The notes under the pieces were generated by a model. The model was not told where the DNA came from and ran no database searches. It was given only the letters and a program-made list of their open reading frames with translations. Source: Plutella xylostella (lineage: Eukaryota; Arthropoda; Insecta; Lepidoptera; Plutellidae). Taken from it: a stretch of 64,000 bases of DNA. The DNA lies in NCBI RefSeq assembly GCF_932276165.1, contig NC_064012.1, positions 9,679,501-9,743,500 of the forward strand. The letters are read 5' to 3'. How positions within the stretch are numbered: the first letter of the stretch is position 1; the number at the start of each line of letters is the position of its first letter. This document shows positions 56,901-64,000 of the stretch, piece after piece. A program made the position numbers and the translations under genes.

Positions 56901-59900
56901 CGTAGTCTAGAGAATCGTAGGATGAGTGTGAATGCCATAAAAACGGTTCATCTCCCTACAGAATTCGATAGTCCGACAGATAGTGAGATAGATCGGCATG
57001 CGCTGCCGTTTCTGGCGGACAAACTCAAGGGTATACCGGCGGGAGAGACCGAACTGCTGCGGAAAGTAGTGCCTAACAGCAAGTGTGACTTGGCAGTTAG
57101 AAGACTGGATCTCATAGACAAGAGATTAACGGACAAGTATTGGGCACGATGGATGGAGAAGTATGTGCGAGATTCTCAGCAGCAAGGAGACGTCATGAAT
57201 CCTGCGGGCGCCTACCATGGAGATGACCGAGGAGCTGCCCACCGACGAAGATGTCGCGACCGCGGATAGTTCAGCTACAAGAGCTGCGGCGGGAGTAATG
57301 TTCGCGACAATCGATAGATAGAGTAGATAACTCGCGAAGGTTCTGGAACATTCTATCACTTTCCAGTAGTTTCGATATAGTTCTAGAAGGATTAGTATGG
57401 ATTCAATAGATCTACAATAGTCTAGAAGCTTCTAGAGCAATAGTTAGGGAATGTTCCACAACGTCCGCGAACTTTCTAGATGCTAAGTTAGGTACTTATA
57501 GTTAGTAAATAAGTATGGATTGTTTATACCTACTTAGTAATAATAATAATAAATAGTGTGACCTCGGGTATCTCTGGAACTTTCGGGAAGATCGCTCGCC
57601 GGCCTATATAAAGCGAGGTGTCCGGCGCACATTAAGTTCAGTTTAATAGTAACAGTCGAACAGTTCAGTTTTAACATCAAGCCCGAATAGTGAACTTCTC
57701 CAGAGATCCTCGAAGTGAATAGTGATAGTAATACTGGTGTTTTCTTTTAAGATAGTACCATCCGGCATTCGTAATAGTTGTGAGTCGTGTCGAAGGGGCT
57801 CACAATATCTACATACAAAATTATAATTATTAATAAATAAAAACAATTAAATGTTTGGCACATGGAACGGCAAAAATTATCGGTGAGAGGAAACTATGGA
57901 AAGTATGGGACGGTCTCAAACTATGCCCAAAACCCAAAAAACAAATCTGATATATTTATCTACTTTTTCATATTTTGAAATTAAATTAGTTAATTTTTTA
58001 AATTGTGTCGATCCATGTGCCAAACACCCTTCATACAAACAAATGCCTACCTCTTGAGGGTGACGAGCGTGCCGGTGAGCTTCTTGCAGCGGCGCAGCGC
58101 CAGCTCCAGCCGCTCGGGCTCCTCCTCCAGAAGCTTCTCCTTGCGGACCACCTGTAATGTACAATGTTTGCTATCATTAGGTATATCGTGAGAAGAAAGT
58201 AACGTATTGTTCAATTTACACTCGAGATCAATGAAAACGTTCGATCTACCGGCCAAGCTATTATTATGTTTTTTGAATTTTGATTATAGTTAAATATAGA
58301 CTAAGGTAGGTAAGGCAGAACGATTCGTGGCATCCTACAGTTTTGAAGCCAAGGGTTGATCCTAAGAACGCCTTTTACAATCCTGACGGATTGGCATAAA
58401 AAATTCAATTGTAATAGGTTCTCTAATTACCTTCTCCATCTCAGAGCTGAGCTTGATCTTCATGGTCTCCTGCAGCAGCGGGAACTTGAGCTTCCAGTCG
58501 GCGACGGTCTTGCTGCTCTTGGACAGCACCATGGCGATGCGCTCGATGTCCGCCATGTTCACGCGAGTCTCCCTGCAGTCATACCAGCGAGCCCCATTAC
58601 GTAAGCATCACACCTTGATAGCATCCGAGGGGTTGGAAAGTTTGCGCGGCCACAGACACTAAGGTCTGTTTTTAAATCTAATTTACTAAAATGACAGATT
58701 TTGTACGGTTCGATTGTCCTGCAAGTGACATATCGTTCTATTACCCGCGGGTCACCACTATACAGGCATTTAGCCTAGTGTGGAGACCACTGTAATTGGT
58801 GTTGTAATCTCTTTTTATTAAATAAATTCTGATTCTGAAATTCTGATTCTGATAGCTAGCGGGACAATCGACTAAAGGGCTAATTTTTCAATAGTCAGAT
58901 AAAAGTTATCTGATGAATAATTCTGATGCTGTCGCGACTGTTTGTATTAGACAGTGACAGCAACAAATTTATTCCACATATAACGTTTATCTGACCATTG
59001 AAAAATCAGCGGGACAATCGACTAAATGGTTCATCAACAACAGTCGATTGTCCCACGATCTGAGATAAAAAAACAGACATTAGTGATACTTCTGTGACTT
59101 CTCTCAATAGATCCCTGCCTAGGATGCCATGGCGACACCGCCAAGCGGGGGATGCAAGCAGTTGGAATGGAGATGTTTTGTATTGAACACGTAACACTTA
59201 TATACTAACTACAACTTGCAATGGAGGGTTGGAAAATTATCTGGACATTGGTAATGAGTGACACAGCAAGTAAAATGTTTCACGAGAGGTATATCATATA
59301 TAGCTACTATAATGATATTTCGAAAGATAATCAGAGGTTTAGGGTCTCTTAACGGGACAAGTATTATGTGGCAGCAAACATTGATTGTTGCATGCGGATT
59401 TTACACAGACATTAACGGACATTAAGCAATATAATTGAACCATCGAAGACACGACACAGCGGGAAACTGGAAGAGTCTTACCCCCTTATAAATAAACAAC
59501 CAAACTTACAGAACACTGCACTGATGGTCTCTGTCGCACGACTTGTCACAACTGAAAGAGTGAAAGGGACAATCAATCAATTAGAGCTAAAAGCTCAATG
59601 TACAGACTTGGTTCCAGAAAAATGTAACAGTTTTTAAAGAAAATAAAAAAAACAACATATTATTAGTACACAGATGTCCACAGCAGCAATTTTTTGCATT
59701 GCAAGTCACCTACGTTAAAACGGTAAAAGCATTAACTAGCGTTCCCATCAAACCTGGAGGATGGAAACGCCTCTTCGACTTAAGTAGGTATATCGATGAA
59801 CATAAACAAAAACAATTTTGCTAGGTAACGCTGCATGATTGAAAACGTAACAACATATTATATTTTGTAAATAAAACATTATTCACGACACTGATGATAA

Positions 59901-62900
59901 ATTAATCGATGCGCGATGGTGATCAAGGTGTATCTTAATGTAATACTCGTATTCCCGTTATTTACTAACTTACATGAATATTATATATAAATACATAATA
60001 TAATAACTTGTATGAATATTATTTTTCAATATTTGTTTTTTAAATACGAGGGTAGGTATAGGGCATACGTTTGCTGTGTCTTTAACATTATATTATAAGA
60101 TAAAAAAAACGTGATGGTAGTTTATTAAAACTACGTATGTAATTTAAATTTATTGTAAATATATACGTAATTTTATTAATTAATAATAATTGGACAGTGC
60201 TAAAGTGTACTGTAAGTTTTTTTAACGAGAAGGGGGTAAACTATGTATTTAAATGGCAACCTAAGTTCATAAACGTTCTGTGTTACTATAAAAAAAACTT
60301 ATAAAATGGGTGTTTAAATCAAAATTTGACATATTTATAAGACGTTTGACTATTCTATTCTAGAGAATAGAACATAAGGCGTTTGACAACAGTGTTAAGT
60401 ATGTGACTAAGTTTTGATGGTAAGGCCGTTGGCCCATTGTGTTTTTATGACAGCTTAGACAGGTACCTGTTGGCAGCTTGACCGCGCAGACGCTCAACCG
60501 TAGCCTCCAGCTCATAGAGGTCATTCTCCAACAACAGCATGTCCTGCCGGTAGATCTCCTCCTCACGGGACAGCTGGAGATCAGAAAAAACTTTACTTTT
60601 AGAGACTGTTAAATGAAATGTATAATACATTTGACTCATTTGATGGAAAGTGATCGTTCATCATACACTCACGGGAAATGAAAAAGTTCCAGTCCAGTTC
60701 CAGATATATGGAACGTCAATGGTAGGTTGTGGAACTTTTTCTTTGCACGTAAGTGTATTATAAGCATTATCGGAACAAAGCCCTATGCTTGTAGCTCTAG
60801 TAGGATCATAGTGTCCTTTTAAAATAAATCAATAAATAAATATTTGGGGACACAATAGATGTCGCCAGTAGTAAGGGGGTATACCTTTACGAGTATTCAT
60901 AGAAAAGTTATAGGGCGTTTTAGATGTTGAACTGTTTTGTCCCACTCTGTCAAAAAACAATTTGTTCCTTTACAGAGACGGATAGAACAGTTTTAAAAAC
61001 GTGCTATAACTTTTTTATGAATAGCGGTGATAGACTCTAAAAGTATCTTCTCTCCTTGTGGAATCAGTGTAAAATGATTAGTTAACGTACCGACTCCGGG
61101 TTGTCTTCATTCATGCTGGCGGCCAGGTCCCCGATCTTCACGATGGTCTCAGCGATTAGCTGCCTCATCTGGATGGCGTGGTTCAGCGTGGAGCGACGCA
61201 TGTTGCGTGTCTGTGGATACACGTAGTACTACTTTAAACTAAATGTAATGTGTACAAACTAATTTATTGATGTTTATGAATATTTATGATGATAGATCGA
61301 AGCCAGATCAAACATTTGGGGCAATCGCGGGGCTATTTGCTCGCACTGTAACATTCGCCTTAATTTCAATTCGGAATTCGCCGTAGCACCAAGTGGAGTG
61401 AAAAAAATACATTACCTCGATCCTCAAGTCGTGAGCCTGCTTCTGGAGGGCGCGCATTTGTCCGAAGAAGTCCGGAGTGACATTGATGGCGTAGGTGCGC
61501 TGCGGCGGCATGGTCATCTGCTGCCCCGCGAGCCCCACGGGCTTGGGCGGCGGCGCCGGCTTCAGGCGGTCACGCTCTGGAAGAACCACCACTCATCAGC
61601 AACACCCTCGTACTCAACCATCACAAATAAAGCCATACCGTGATGAAACTCTACATGAGCGATGACAACAGTGATGATGACCGCGCAGTGGCAGTGGCTA
61701 AGCTCATGACATGACGTAGTGCCCGTACTATGATGACAATGAAATTAAAACTCATTCGTATACCCGCCTGCAACTGCTACTGTCTAAACATGAAAATATC
61801 CATAATCCTCTTGCATTTTCATGCTAGTAGCTATATTATCGAAGCACTACATACATTCAAGCCAACCCCATTTAGGTATTCGGATATATAATGTTATTAT
61901 CACGACATAGATTATACTGGGAGTGTTAGGTTCCATCCAAGCACATTATTGTATGTTCTAGGAGCATAATATCAAAATAATTACCTTGTGAGGATGTCCT
62001 CGGCAATGTTGATGATTTGATTGCCGGTTTTGCTGGTTTTGTGTCGGCTTGTTATGGCAAAGAAGAAAGCGGGAAGAAACCAAAATACAAGAATTATGAA
62101 CGTGGTTATGATCTCGACTACAGAGAAACACGATGCATCAAAACAGACAGATTATTATGGGGGTATCTCGATGCGCCTGGTCAACTAGTAAAGGCAATCA
62201 GCTTTTATGAAAGGAGAATGGTCATTTCTCTATGGCGTCATGACCGGCCAGAGCAGCCATTGATGAAACATATATACAGGATGTGTAGCCCACGACTACG
62301 GTATATCCTGATGTAAACTTTATTATTATAAGGCATGGGAGAACGAAGATATAGGTGCTATAAGATCAAGTCTTTGTAATGTACTAGAGGTTTCCCACAA
62401 ACTAAGTATATTTTTTTAAAGTGGTTTTGATTTTTAAAAATATTTTTCCCTCATTTAGAACACCTTTATAACTGAATAAAAATAGGTTTGGTTAGAGGCT
62501 GCTTAGCGGGTCAGATTTGGCCATTCTCTTTTAAAATCCATATCGTAATCATTAAAAAAGTCGAATTTTTGATGCCTTTACTATTTGGGGGTGAGTTAAC
62601 TCAAAGGTTGCTCCTACACATCAGTTATAGATACATATTATTACAACTCGTATTTATTACTTTATAATCGGGTTATATAAATTATACTTATATTCGAAAT
62701 CATACATGTAATATTCTAAACAGTTACAATTTATTAAAAGTATTTAAGTATGTTGATGTTTTCTATTTACCGTTACATAACTTTTATAACTGTTGTGTGG
62801 TAGCAACACGATAAACTATGATTAATTTAATGATGCCAACTCATCAATTAAAATCAAACTGAATAATAAATTATTGATCTAATCATTTACGCATGTATAG

Positions 62901-63685
62901 AGTTGACAAAATTATTCAAAATTTCATACATCATATTACGTATTGGAACACCATTAAGTTAAAATGCAATAGTTATACAATTTCCTGTACGTTTAGGTAT
63001 CCATCTGTTTAATAGATACCAAACAGGAACTTATTGTAAAACGTATGTCACAGGTTCATTATGCTTGACTAAGTAAACCACAAAATACTTCAATAATTTG
63101 TTAATGTTAATAAGTAGATACTATACTCCATTCTAAACCATCACCAGGTATACTAATAGATCTAGATCACTCACGTAAAGTTATAATATATGTGAGTAAC
63201 TTGCAGGTATTGAAGGTTCTACATTTTACAGGAAAAGTTCCATTCCCTCGGTTATAGTACAATAGATCTATTACTCGGACATAGTTGTACGAGTGAGTGG
63301 ATCGAATGCAGCTGGGTCACTCTAGCTTACGAAAAGTCAAGCTGTTAACCAAGAAGCTGGGGGTCTCTCTAAATCGACGAACGAACAGACAAAAATTCAC
63401 GCAATCTATTCATGAATTTCCGGAATAATGTGCTGTATTAAACGTGCTCGTTCGTTCGTCGCTTTAACGAGTAAACCCCAGACCTCGTTAGATTAACCGA
63501 TAAAGTACCGATTGCATGACAGCTCACGTTCGTTAGTTTTTTGTAAATCTAGAGTAACCCTTCTGGGCGATTTAGTAGTTCAAGTAGCTGCGTACCTGAG
63601 TGCTGGGGCGAGTGCTGTTTGGGAGAGTTCATGTCAGGCGGGTCGTCGCTAAACGACACCGATTTCTCAAACGAAACTGACTTCT
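44203..63685 (-). CDS. CG32809-like / SRCIN1-KIAA1217 family coiled-coil protein, 3' part of locus
   Basis: Nine minus-strand exons with agreeing phases: 63685-63596, 62047-61985, 61576-61416, 61210-61091, 60573-60467, 58572-58431, 58151-58051, 53987-53834 and a last exon ending at 44203. The core reads VTPDFFGQMRALQKQAHDLR, LSREEEIYRQDMLLLENDLY, VNMADIERIAMVLSKSSKT and ALRRCKKLTGTLVTLKR, as in insect 'coiled-coil protein CG32809' and vertebrate p140CAP (SRCIN1)/sickle tail (KIAA1217), which carry an AIP3-type coiled coil and act at the actin cytoskeleton and synapse. Pro-rich stretches flank the coiled coil. The 5' exons are outside the window. The family name is from memory of conserved blocks and should be confirmed. 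Confidence 0.8.
46922..47400. mobile_element. Possible MITE with short inverted ends
   Basis: 'cccagtttctaaaaggaa' near 46926 is mirrored by 'gccctttagaaactggg' near 47380; only about 15 bp match, so support is weak. Confidence 0.35.
48700..48897 (-). repeat. End of interspersed repeat 'ttttagggtttcgaacg...'
   Basis: Read on the minus strand it starts 'ttttagggtttcgaacgtca' and holds 'ttgtccgtctgtctgactga', the same plan as the element at 36022. Confidence 0.6.
48964..49202. mobile_element. Long hairpin element with arms of about 88 bp
   Basis: The arms 48964-49051 and 49115-49202 share 'gaaaacaagtcccaatgtta', 'atggaaagtatcg' and 'aggcggggacc' in inverse order with few mismatches, around a loop of about 63 bp. 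Confidence 0.9.
49612..49777. mobile_element. MITE with 'aggggtcattctgaac' ends
   Basis: The left end 'gggggtcattctgaactttt' and right end 'aaagttgttcagaatgaccc' are inverted, both followed inward by a ctacgag/ctcgtag block. Confidence 0.85.
51030..51200. other. GC-rich island in the large intron
   Basis: A sharply bounded GC/CpG-rich patch (gcaagcgacgcgggcgcaac, ggcgcgtgcgacgcgtgtga) in AT-rich DNA with many CGTG/CACG palindromes. It has short open frames on both strands but no recognisable domain. It could be an alternative promoter or first exon. Confidence 0.4.
52503..52582. repeat. Hairpin with (ggta)n arms
   Basis: 'acatgcagaaagtaggtagt' is mirrored by 'actacctacattctgcatgt', with GGTA/TACC microsatellite forming the loop side. 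Confidence 0.9.
53500..53610. repeat. Fragment of the MITE family at 24917
   Basis: 'gcgctgttaaatgt', 'gcgtcattaagctggctttt' and 'ggaacttttcattgatcgcg' match the right part of the element at 24917-25158. Confidence 0.7.
53834..53987 (-). CDS. CG32809-like exon after the LTGTLVTLKR block
   Basis: On the minus strand, after 'tttttcag', the exon completes Arg and reads LACVQEQRLPCDGRISPSSS, then FYATAAASVEDFDPDANGVH and ends NHAK at 'gtaagc'. Phase 2 in, 0 out. LKR-LA.VQEQRL continues the conserved block of this family. Confidence 0.85.
54297..54545 (+). promoter_or_regulatory. Cluster of six heat-shock elements in LTR U3
   Basis: Inverted nTTCn/nGAAn units occur at 54297-54309 (TTC-GAA-TTC), 54337-54344, 54381-54393, 54405-54412, 54425-54437 and 54533-54545 (GAA-TTC-GAA). 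The last is about 15 bp upstream of the TATA box, an hsp70-like layout. Spacing within each element is exact (2-nt gaps). The 3' LTR has the same set. Confidence 0.8.
54561..54600 (+). promoter_or_regulatory. LTR core promoter (TATA box and initiator)
   Basis: 'tatataaagc' at 54561 and 'agttcagttt' at 54591 are spaced as a classical TATA-Inr promoter. Confidence 0.7.
54763..54782 (+). other. Putative primer-binding site
   Basis: 'tggtccttcgaaccgg', a few bases after the LTR, could pair with the 3' end and T-loop of a host tRNA. The tRNA was not identified. Confidence 0.4.
54834..57269 (+). CDS. Gag-like polyprotein of the BEL/Pao element (811 codons)
   Basis: From the ATG at 54834. In order: a Thr/Ser/Pro-rich N-terminus; an Ala/Glu-rich coiled coil at about residues 125-190; a DUF1759-like Gag core (YFNGASTDWLPFKRAFEES, about 285-440); a CCHC zinc knuckle CPVCKREHSITDC near residue 486; and a second Cys/His cluster (CFRCLKVRRFGHVC) whose usual His position is Arg. 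After about residue 750 the frame runs into a short segment like the C-terminal end of BEL Pol (DKYWARWMEKYV), so a large deletion joined gag to the Pol tail in frame. No stops. Gag would form particles; no enzyme is encoded. Confidence 0.88.
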   Translation: MVIRASGLEEKKMPVTRSPKSYAVKRTTDEKSAVSTTRSADATEYASALGATTGGTPGPQPPSEPTTETLSPPLLPPSPIVVAGVTTAVAPAAAVSAAIVLDSVESTSANQGRSRLPCSSHSTASRARRRELAQARLELLERRKQAAIAKAEAAMLDVELAAAKVAVLEEESEEEQMQEENENIKVARASEWVRRSTPAISPQDVVACQVLPEPAGPGCYAARAAMMEEQRSACHAPEMPTSVKANEPFVVKHDYEELATAIGSAVARCMQPASSRIVELPYFNGASTDWLPFKRAFEESEHQLSEQENLARLRRSLRGLAKEAVHCLFVGATTAREVMELLELRFGRPEAIAMAELNKLRSLPKLSANPSDICVFASKIMNVTATIRALEKPHYLYNAEVVRAVVEKMPSALQFEYYRFNKEQPKDQPNLITLTNFFKVVSSEVGEFASAEIVTAEDRRELHSRKPQRIHNFTDTSTASNAHTLCPVCKREHSITDCYMMKKASVQERCELAKAHKLCFRCLKVRRFGHVCKFKQCDENGCQSSHHPMLHTDTAKTTYSVKSQVNAVRVEATREKVNYVSRDLSFDPEAKEVVVSQPVVEILPCLLPPEAVGNVVASGVTPEPAEVVVAGENRREPQRNKPLQGNRVAPENSVTSTSEPVSAESEGPTLPPSAEVVGALTPSIDTIKDRSLENRRMSVNAIKTVHLPTEFDSPTDSEIDRHALPFLADKLKGIPAGETELLRKVVPNSKCDLAVRRLDLIDKRLTDKYWARWMEKYVRDSQQQGDVMNPAGAYHGDDRGAAHRRRCRDRG
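57284..57298 (+). other. Putative polypurine tract before the 3' LTR
   Basis: 'gcggcgggagta' directly before TGTTCG is purine-rich and in the right place to prime plus-strand synthesis, though short. Confidence 0.45.
57299..57804 (+). repeat. 3' LTR (506 bp)
   Basis: Same length and, by reading, the same sequence as the 5' LTR, including TATA box and heat-shock elements. It is followed by the ATATC target duplication. Confidence 0.95.
58051..58151 (-). CDS. CG32809-like exon: LTGTLVTLKR block
   Basis: Minus-strand peptide VVRKEKLLEEEPERLELALR followed by RCKKLTGTLVTLKR. Acceptor 'attacag', donor 'gtaggc', phase 0 to 2. Confidence 0.92.
58431..58572 (-). CDS. CG32809-like exon: VNMADIERIAMVLSKSSKT block
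   Basis: Minus-strand peptide ETRVNMADIERIAMVLSKSS, KTVADWKLKFPLLQETMKIK and LSSEMEK. Helical and charged, as expected for the coiled-coil core. Phase 2 to 0, donor 'gtaatt'. Confidence 0.92.
58730..58860 (+). repeat. Retroposon 3' end with (TTCTGA)n tail
   Basis: 'aataaattctgattctgaaa' and further TTCTGA units follow 'gtggagaccactgtaattgg', a typical non-LTR 3' end. Confidence 0.55.
60467..60573 (-). CDS. CG32809-like exon: LSREEEIYRQDM block
   Basis: Minus-strand peptide LSREEEIYRQDMLLLENDLY and ELEATVERLRGQAANR; clear heptad pattern. Phase 0 to 2, donor 'gtacct'. Confidence 0.92.
60664..60758. mobile_element. Short hairpin MITE
   Basis: 'tacactcacgggaaatgaaa' is mirrored by 'tttctttgcacgtaagtgta'; the same end family as 24917-25158. 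Confidence 0.8.
61091..61210 (-). CDS. CG32809-like exon: MRRSTLNHAIQMRQLIAET block
   Basis: Minus-strand peptide TRNMRRSTLNHAIQMRQLIA, ETIVKIGDLAASMNEDNPES. 40 codons, phase 0 to 0, acceptor 'atccacag', donor 'gtacgt'. Confidence 0.92.
61416..61576 (-). CDS. CG32809-like exon: Pro-rich linker and VTPDFFGQMRALQ block
   Basis: Minus-strand peptide ERDRLKPAPPPKPVGLAGQQ, PPQRTYAINVTPDFFGQMRA and LQKQAHDLRIE. KPAPPPKP is a possible SH3 ligand. Phase 1 to 0. Confidence 0.92.
61985..62047 (-). CDS. CG32809-like 63-nt in-frame (cassette-type) exon
   Basis: Minus strand: a pyrimidine-rich tract (ttcttcccgctttcttcttt) and 'aacaag' precede ADTKPAKPAIKSSTLPRTSS followed by Q; the donor is 'gtaatt'. 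Phase 1 to 1 fits the exons on both sides, and the exon can be skipped without changing frame. KPAKPAIK and SSTLPRTSS look like SH3-binding and phosphorylation sites. Confidence 0.65.
62048..63595 (-). other. CG32809-like intron
   Basis: AT-rich intron of about 1.5 kb. It contains a hairpin MITE at 63356-63483 and no other recognised feature. Confidence 0.5.
63356..63483. mobile_element. Hairpin MITE with 'gacgaacgaac' arms
   Basis: Outer 'tgggggtctct' and 'gagtaaacccca', inner 'cgacgaacgaac' and 'gttcgttcgtcg' are inverted. Confidence 0.7.
63596..63685 (-). CDS. CG32809-like exon: KSVSFEKSVSFSDD block
   Basis: Minus-strand peptide KSVSFEKSVSFSDDPPDMNS and PKQHSPQHS. A repeated KSVSF unit and Ser/Pro-rich tail; conserved upstream of the coiled coil in this family. 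Phase 1 to 1, acceptor 'atttcag', donor 'gtacgc'. Earlier exons lie beyond the window. Confidence 0.85.
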
Positions 63686-64000
63686 CTGAAATGACAAATG
63701 AACATCCAGTCACTTCTTCAGGCAGCGAATGTCTGCAATGTGCCCGGCAACTGGCTGGCATCAAATAAAGATAGCAAATTATATTTGCGCATACCTAAGT
63801 ACTCCCCACGTTTAACAATTTTTTGGTGTAATATTGTGAAGGTGCTTTGATTATTCAGCATTTATAACCTGTGTGCTGTATTAAATTAGTATTTACAGTG
63901 ATTTTGGTGTAAATATTAAAAAATAAATTTTATTGTCAGGTATTGATGAGTGGGTGCTGTTAGATATATAATTATGTGAACCATAATAACGTAGGTATAT

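Larger units (their letters stand above)
54250..57809 (+). mobile_element. Young BEL/Pao-type LTR retroelement, Gag-only, in CG32809-like intron
   Basis: Two 506-bp LTRs (54255-54760 and 57299-57804), TG..CA, look identical by eye and are flanked by the 5-bp duplication ATATC (54250-54254, 57805-57809). The interior is only about 2.5 kb. It holds one 811-codon frame with a BEL/Pao Gag and, at its end, a short stretch resembling the extreme C-terminus of Pol; protease, RT, RNase H and nearly all of integrase are gone. It lies antisense to the host gene. It would depend on proteins supplied by full-length relatives. Confidence 0.93.

Noticed and set aside
62017..62316. 99-codon + strand open frame
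   Set aside because: It overlaps the minus-strand 63-nt exon and its polypyrimidine tract and has no recognised domain.

Overview
The window is eukaryotic nuclear DNA, almost certainly from a moth or butterfly. Small GC-rich coding exons with GT..AG introns sit in AT-rich sequence. The background is full of repeats typical of Lepidoptera: microsatellite-linked 'actgtgtctgtctg...ctagt' elements, tRNA-derived SINEs, LINE tails ending in GATGAT or TTTGAC repeats, and many hairpin MITEs. The split genes were rebuilt by eye from splice sites, reading phase and family similarity. No database search was run.

Layout. (1) 1-2.5 kb, + strand: the last three exons of highwire/MYCBP2, a giant neuronal RING E3 ligase. 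(2) 6.05-12.37 kb, + strand: a ten-exon, 641-residue SLC6-type transporter that has lost hallmark sodium-site residues. One intron holds a 1.95 kb TA-flanked Tc1/mariner-type element. (3) 14.9-38.6 kb, + strand: corkscrew (SHP-2/PTPN11). The C-terminal SH2 domain and a complete tyrosine phosphatase domain are present. The N-terminal SH2 domain is not seen; a candidate alternative 5' end is. Its penultimate exon is followed by three extra tandem copies carrying a 1-nt deletion. (4) 42.2-43.9 kb: a Tc1-like transposon with an uninterrupted DD34E transposase on the - strand. (5) 63.7-44.2 kb, - strand: nine 3' exons of a coiled-coil protein of the CG32809 / SRCIN1-KIAA1217 family, including an in-frame 63-nt exon and a very GC-rich last exon. 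(6) 54.25-57.80 kb, inside an intron of gene 5: a young LTR retroelement of BEL/Pao type with apparently identical 506-bp LTRs and a 5-bp target duplication. It keeps one 811-codon Gag-like frame, has lost almost all of pol, and its LTR carries several perfect heat-shock elements just upstream of a TATA box.

The genes do not form a pathway. Highwire, corkscrew and the coiled-coil protein are conserved signalling or cytoskeletal genes, and the mobile DNA is lodged in introns and gaps. The strongest leads are the heat-shock-element-rich Gag-only LTR element, the tandem exon copies in corkscrew, the SHP-2 model lacking an N-SH2, and two five-unit arrays of a CACGGCAATGAA-like motif at exactly 21-bp spacing.
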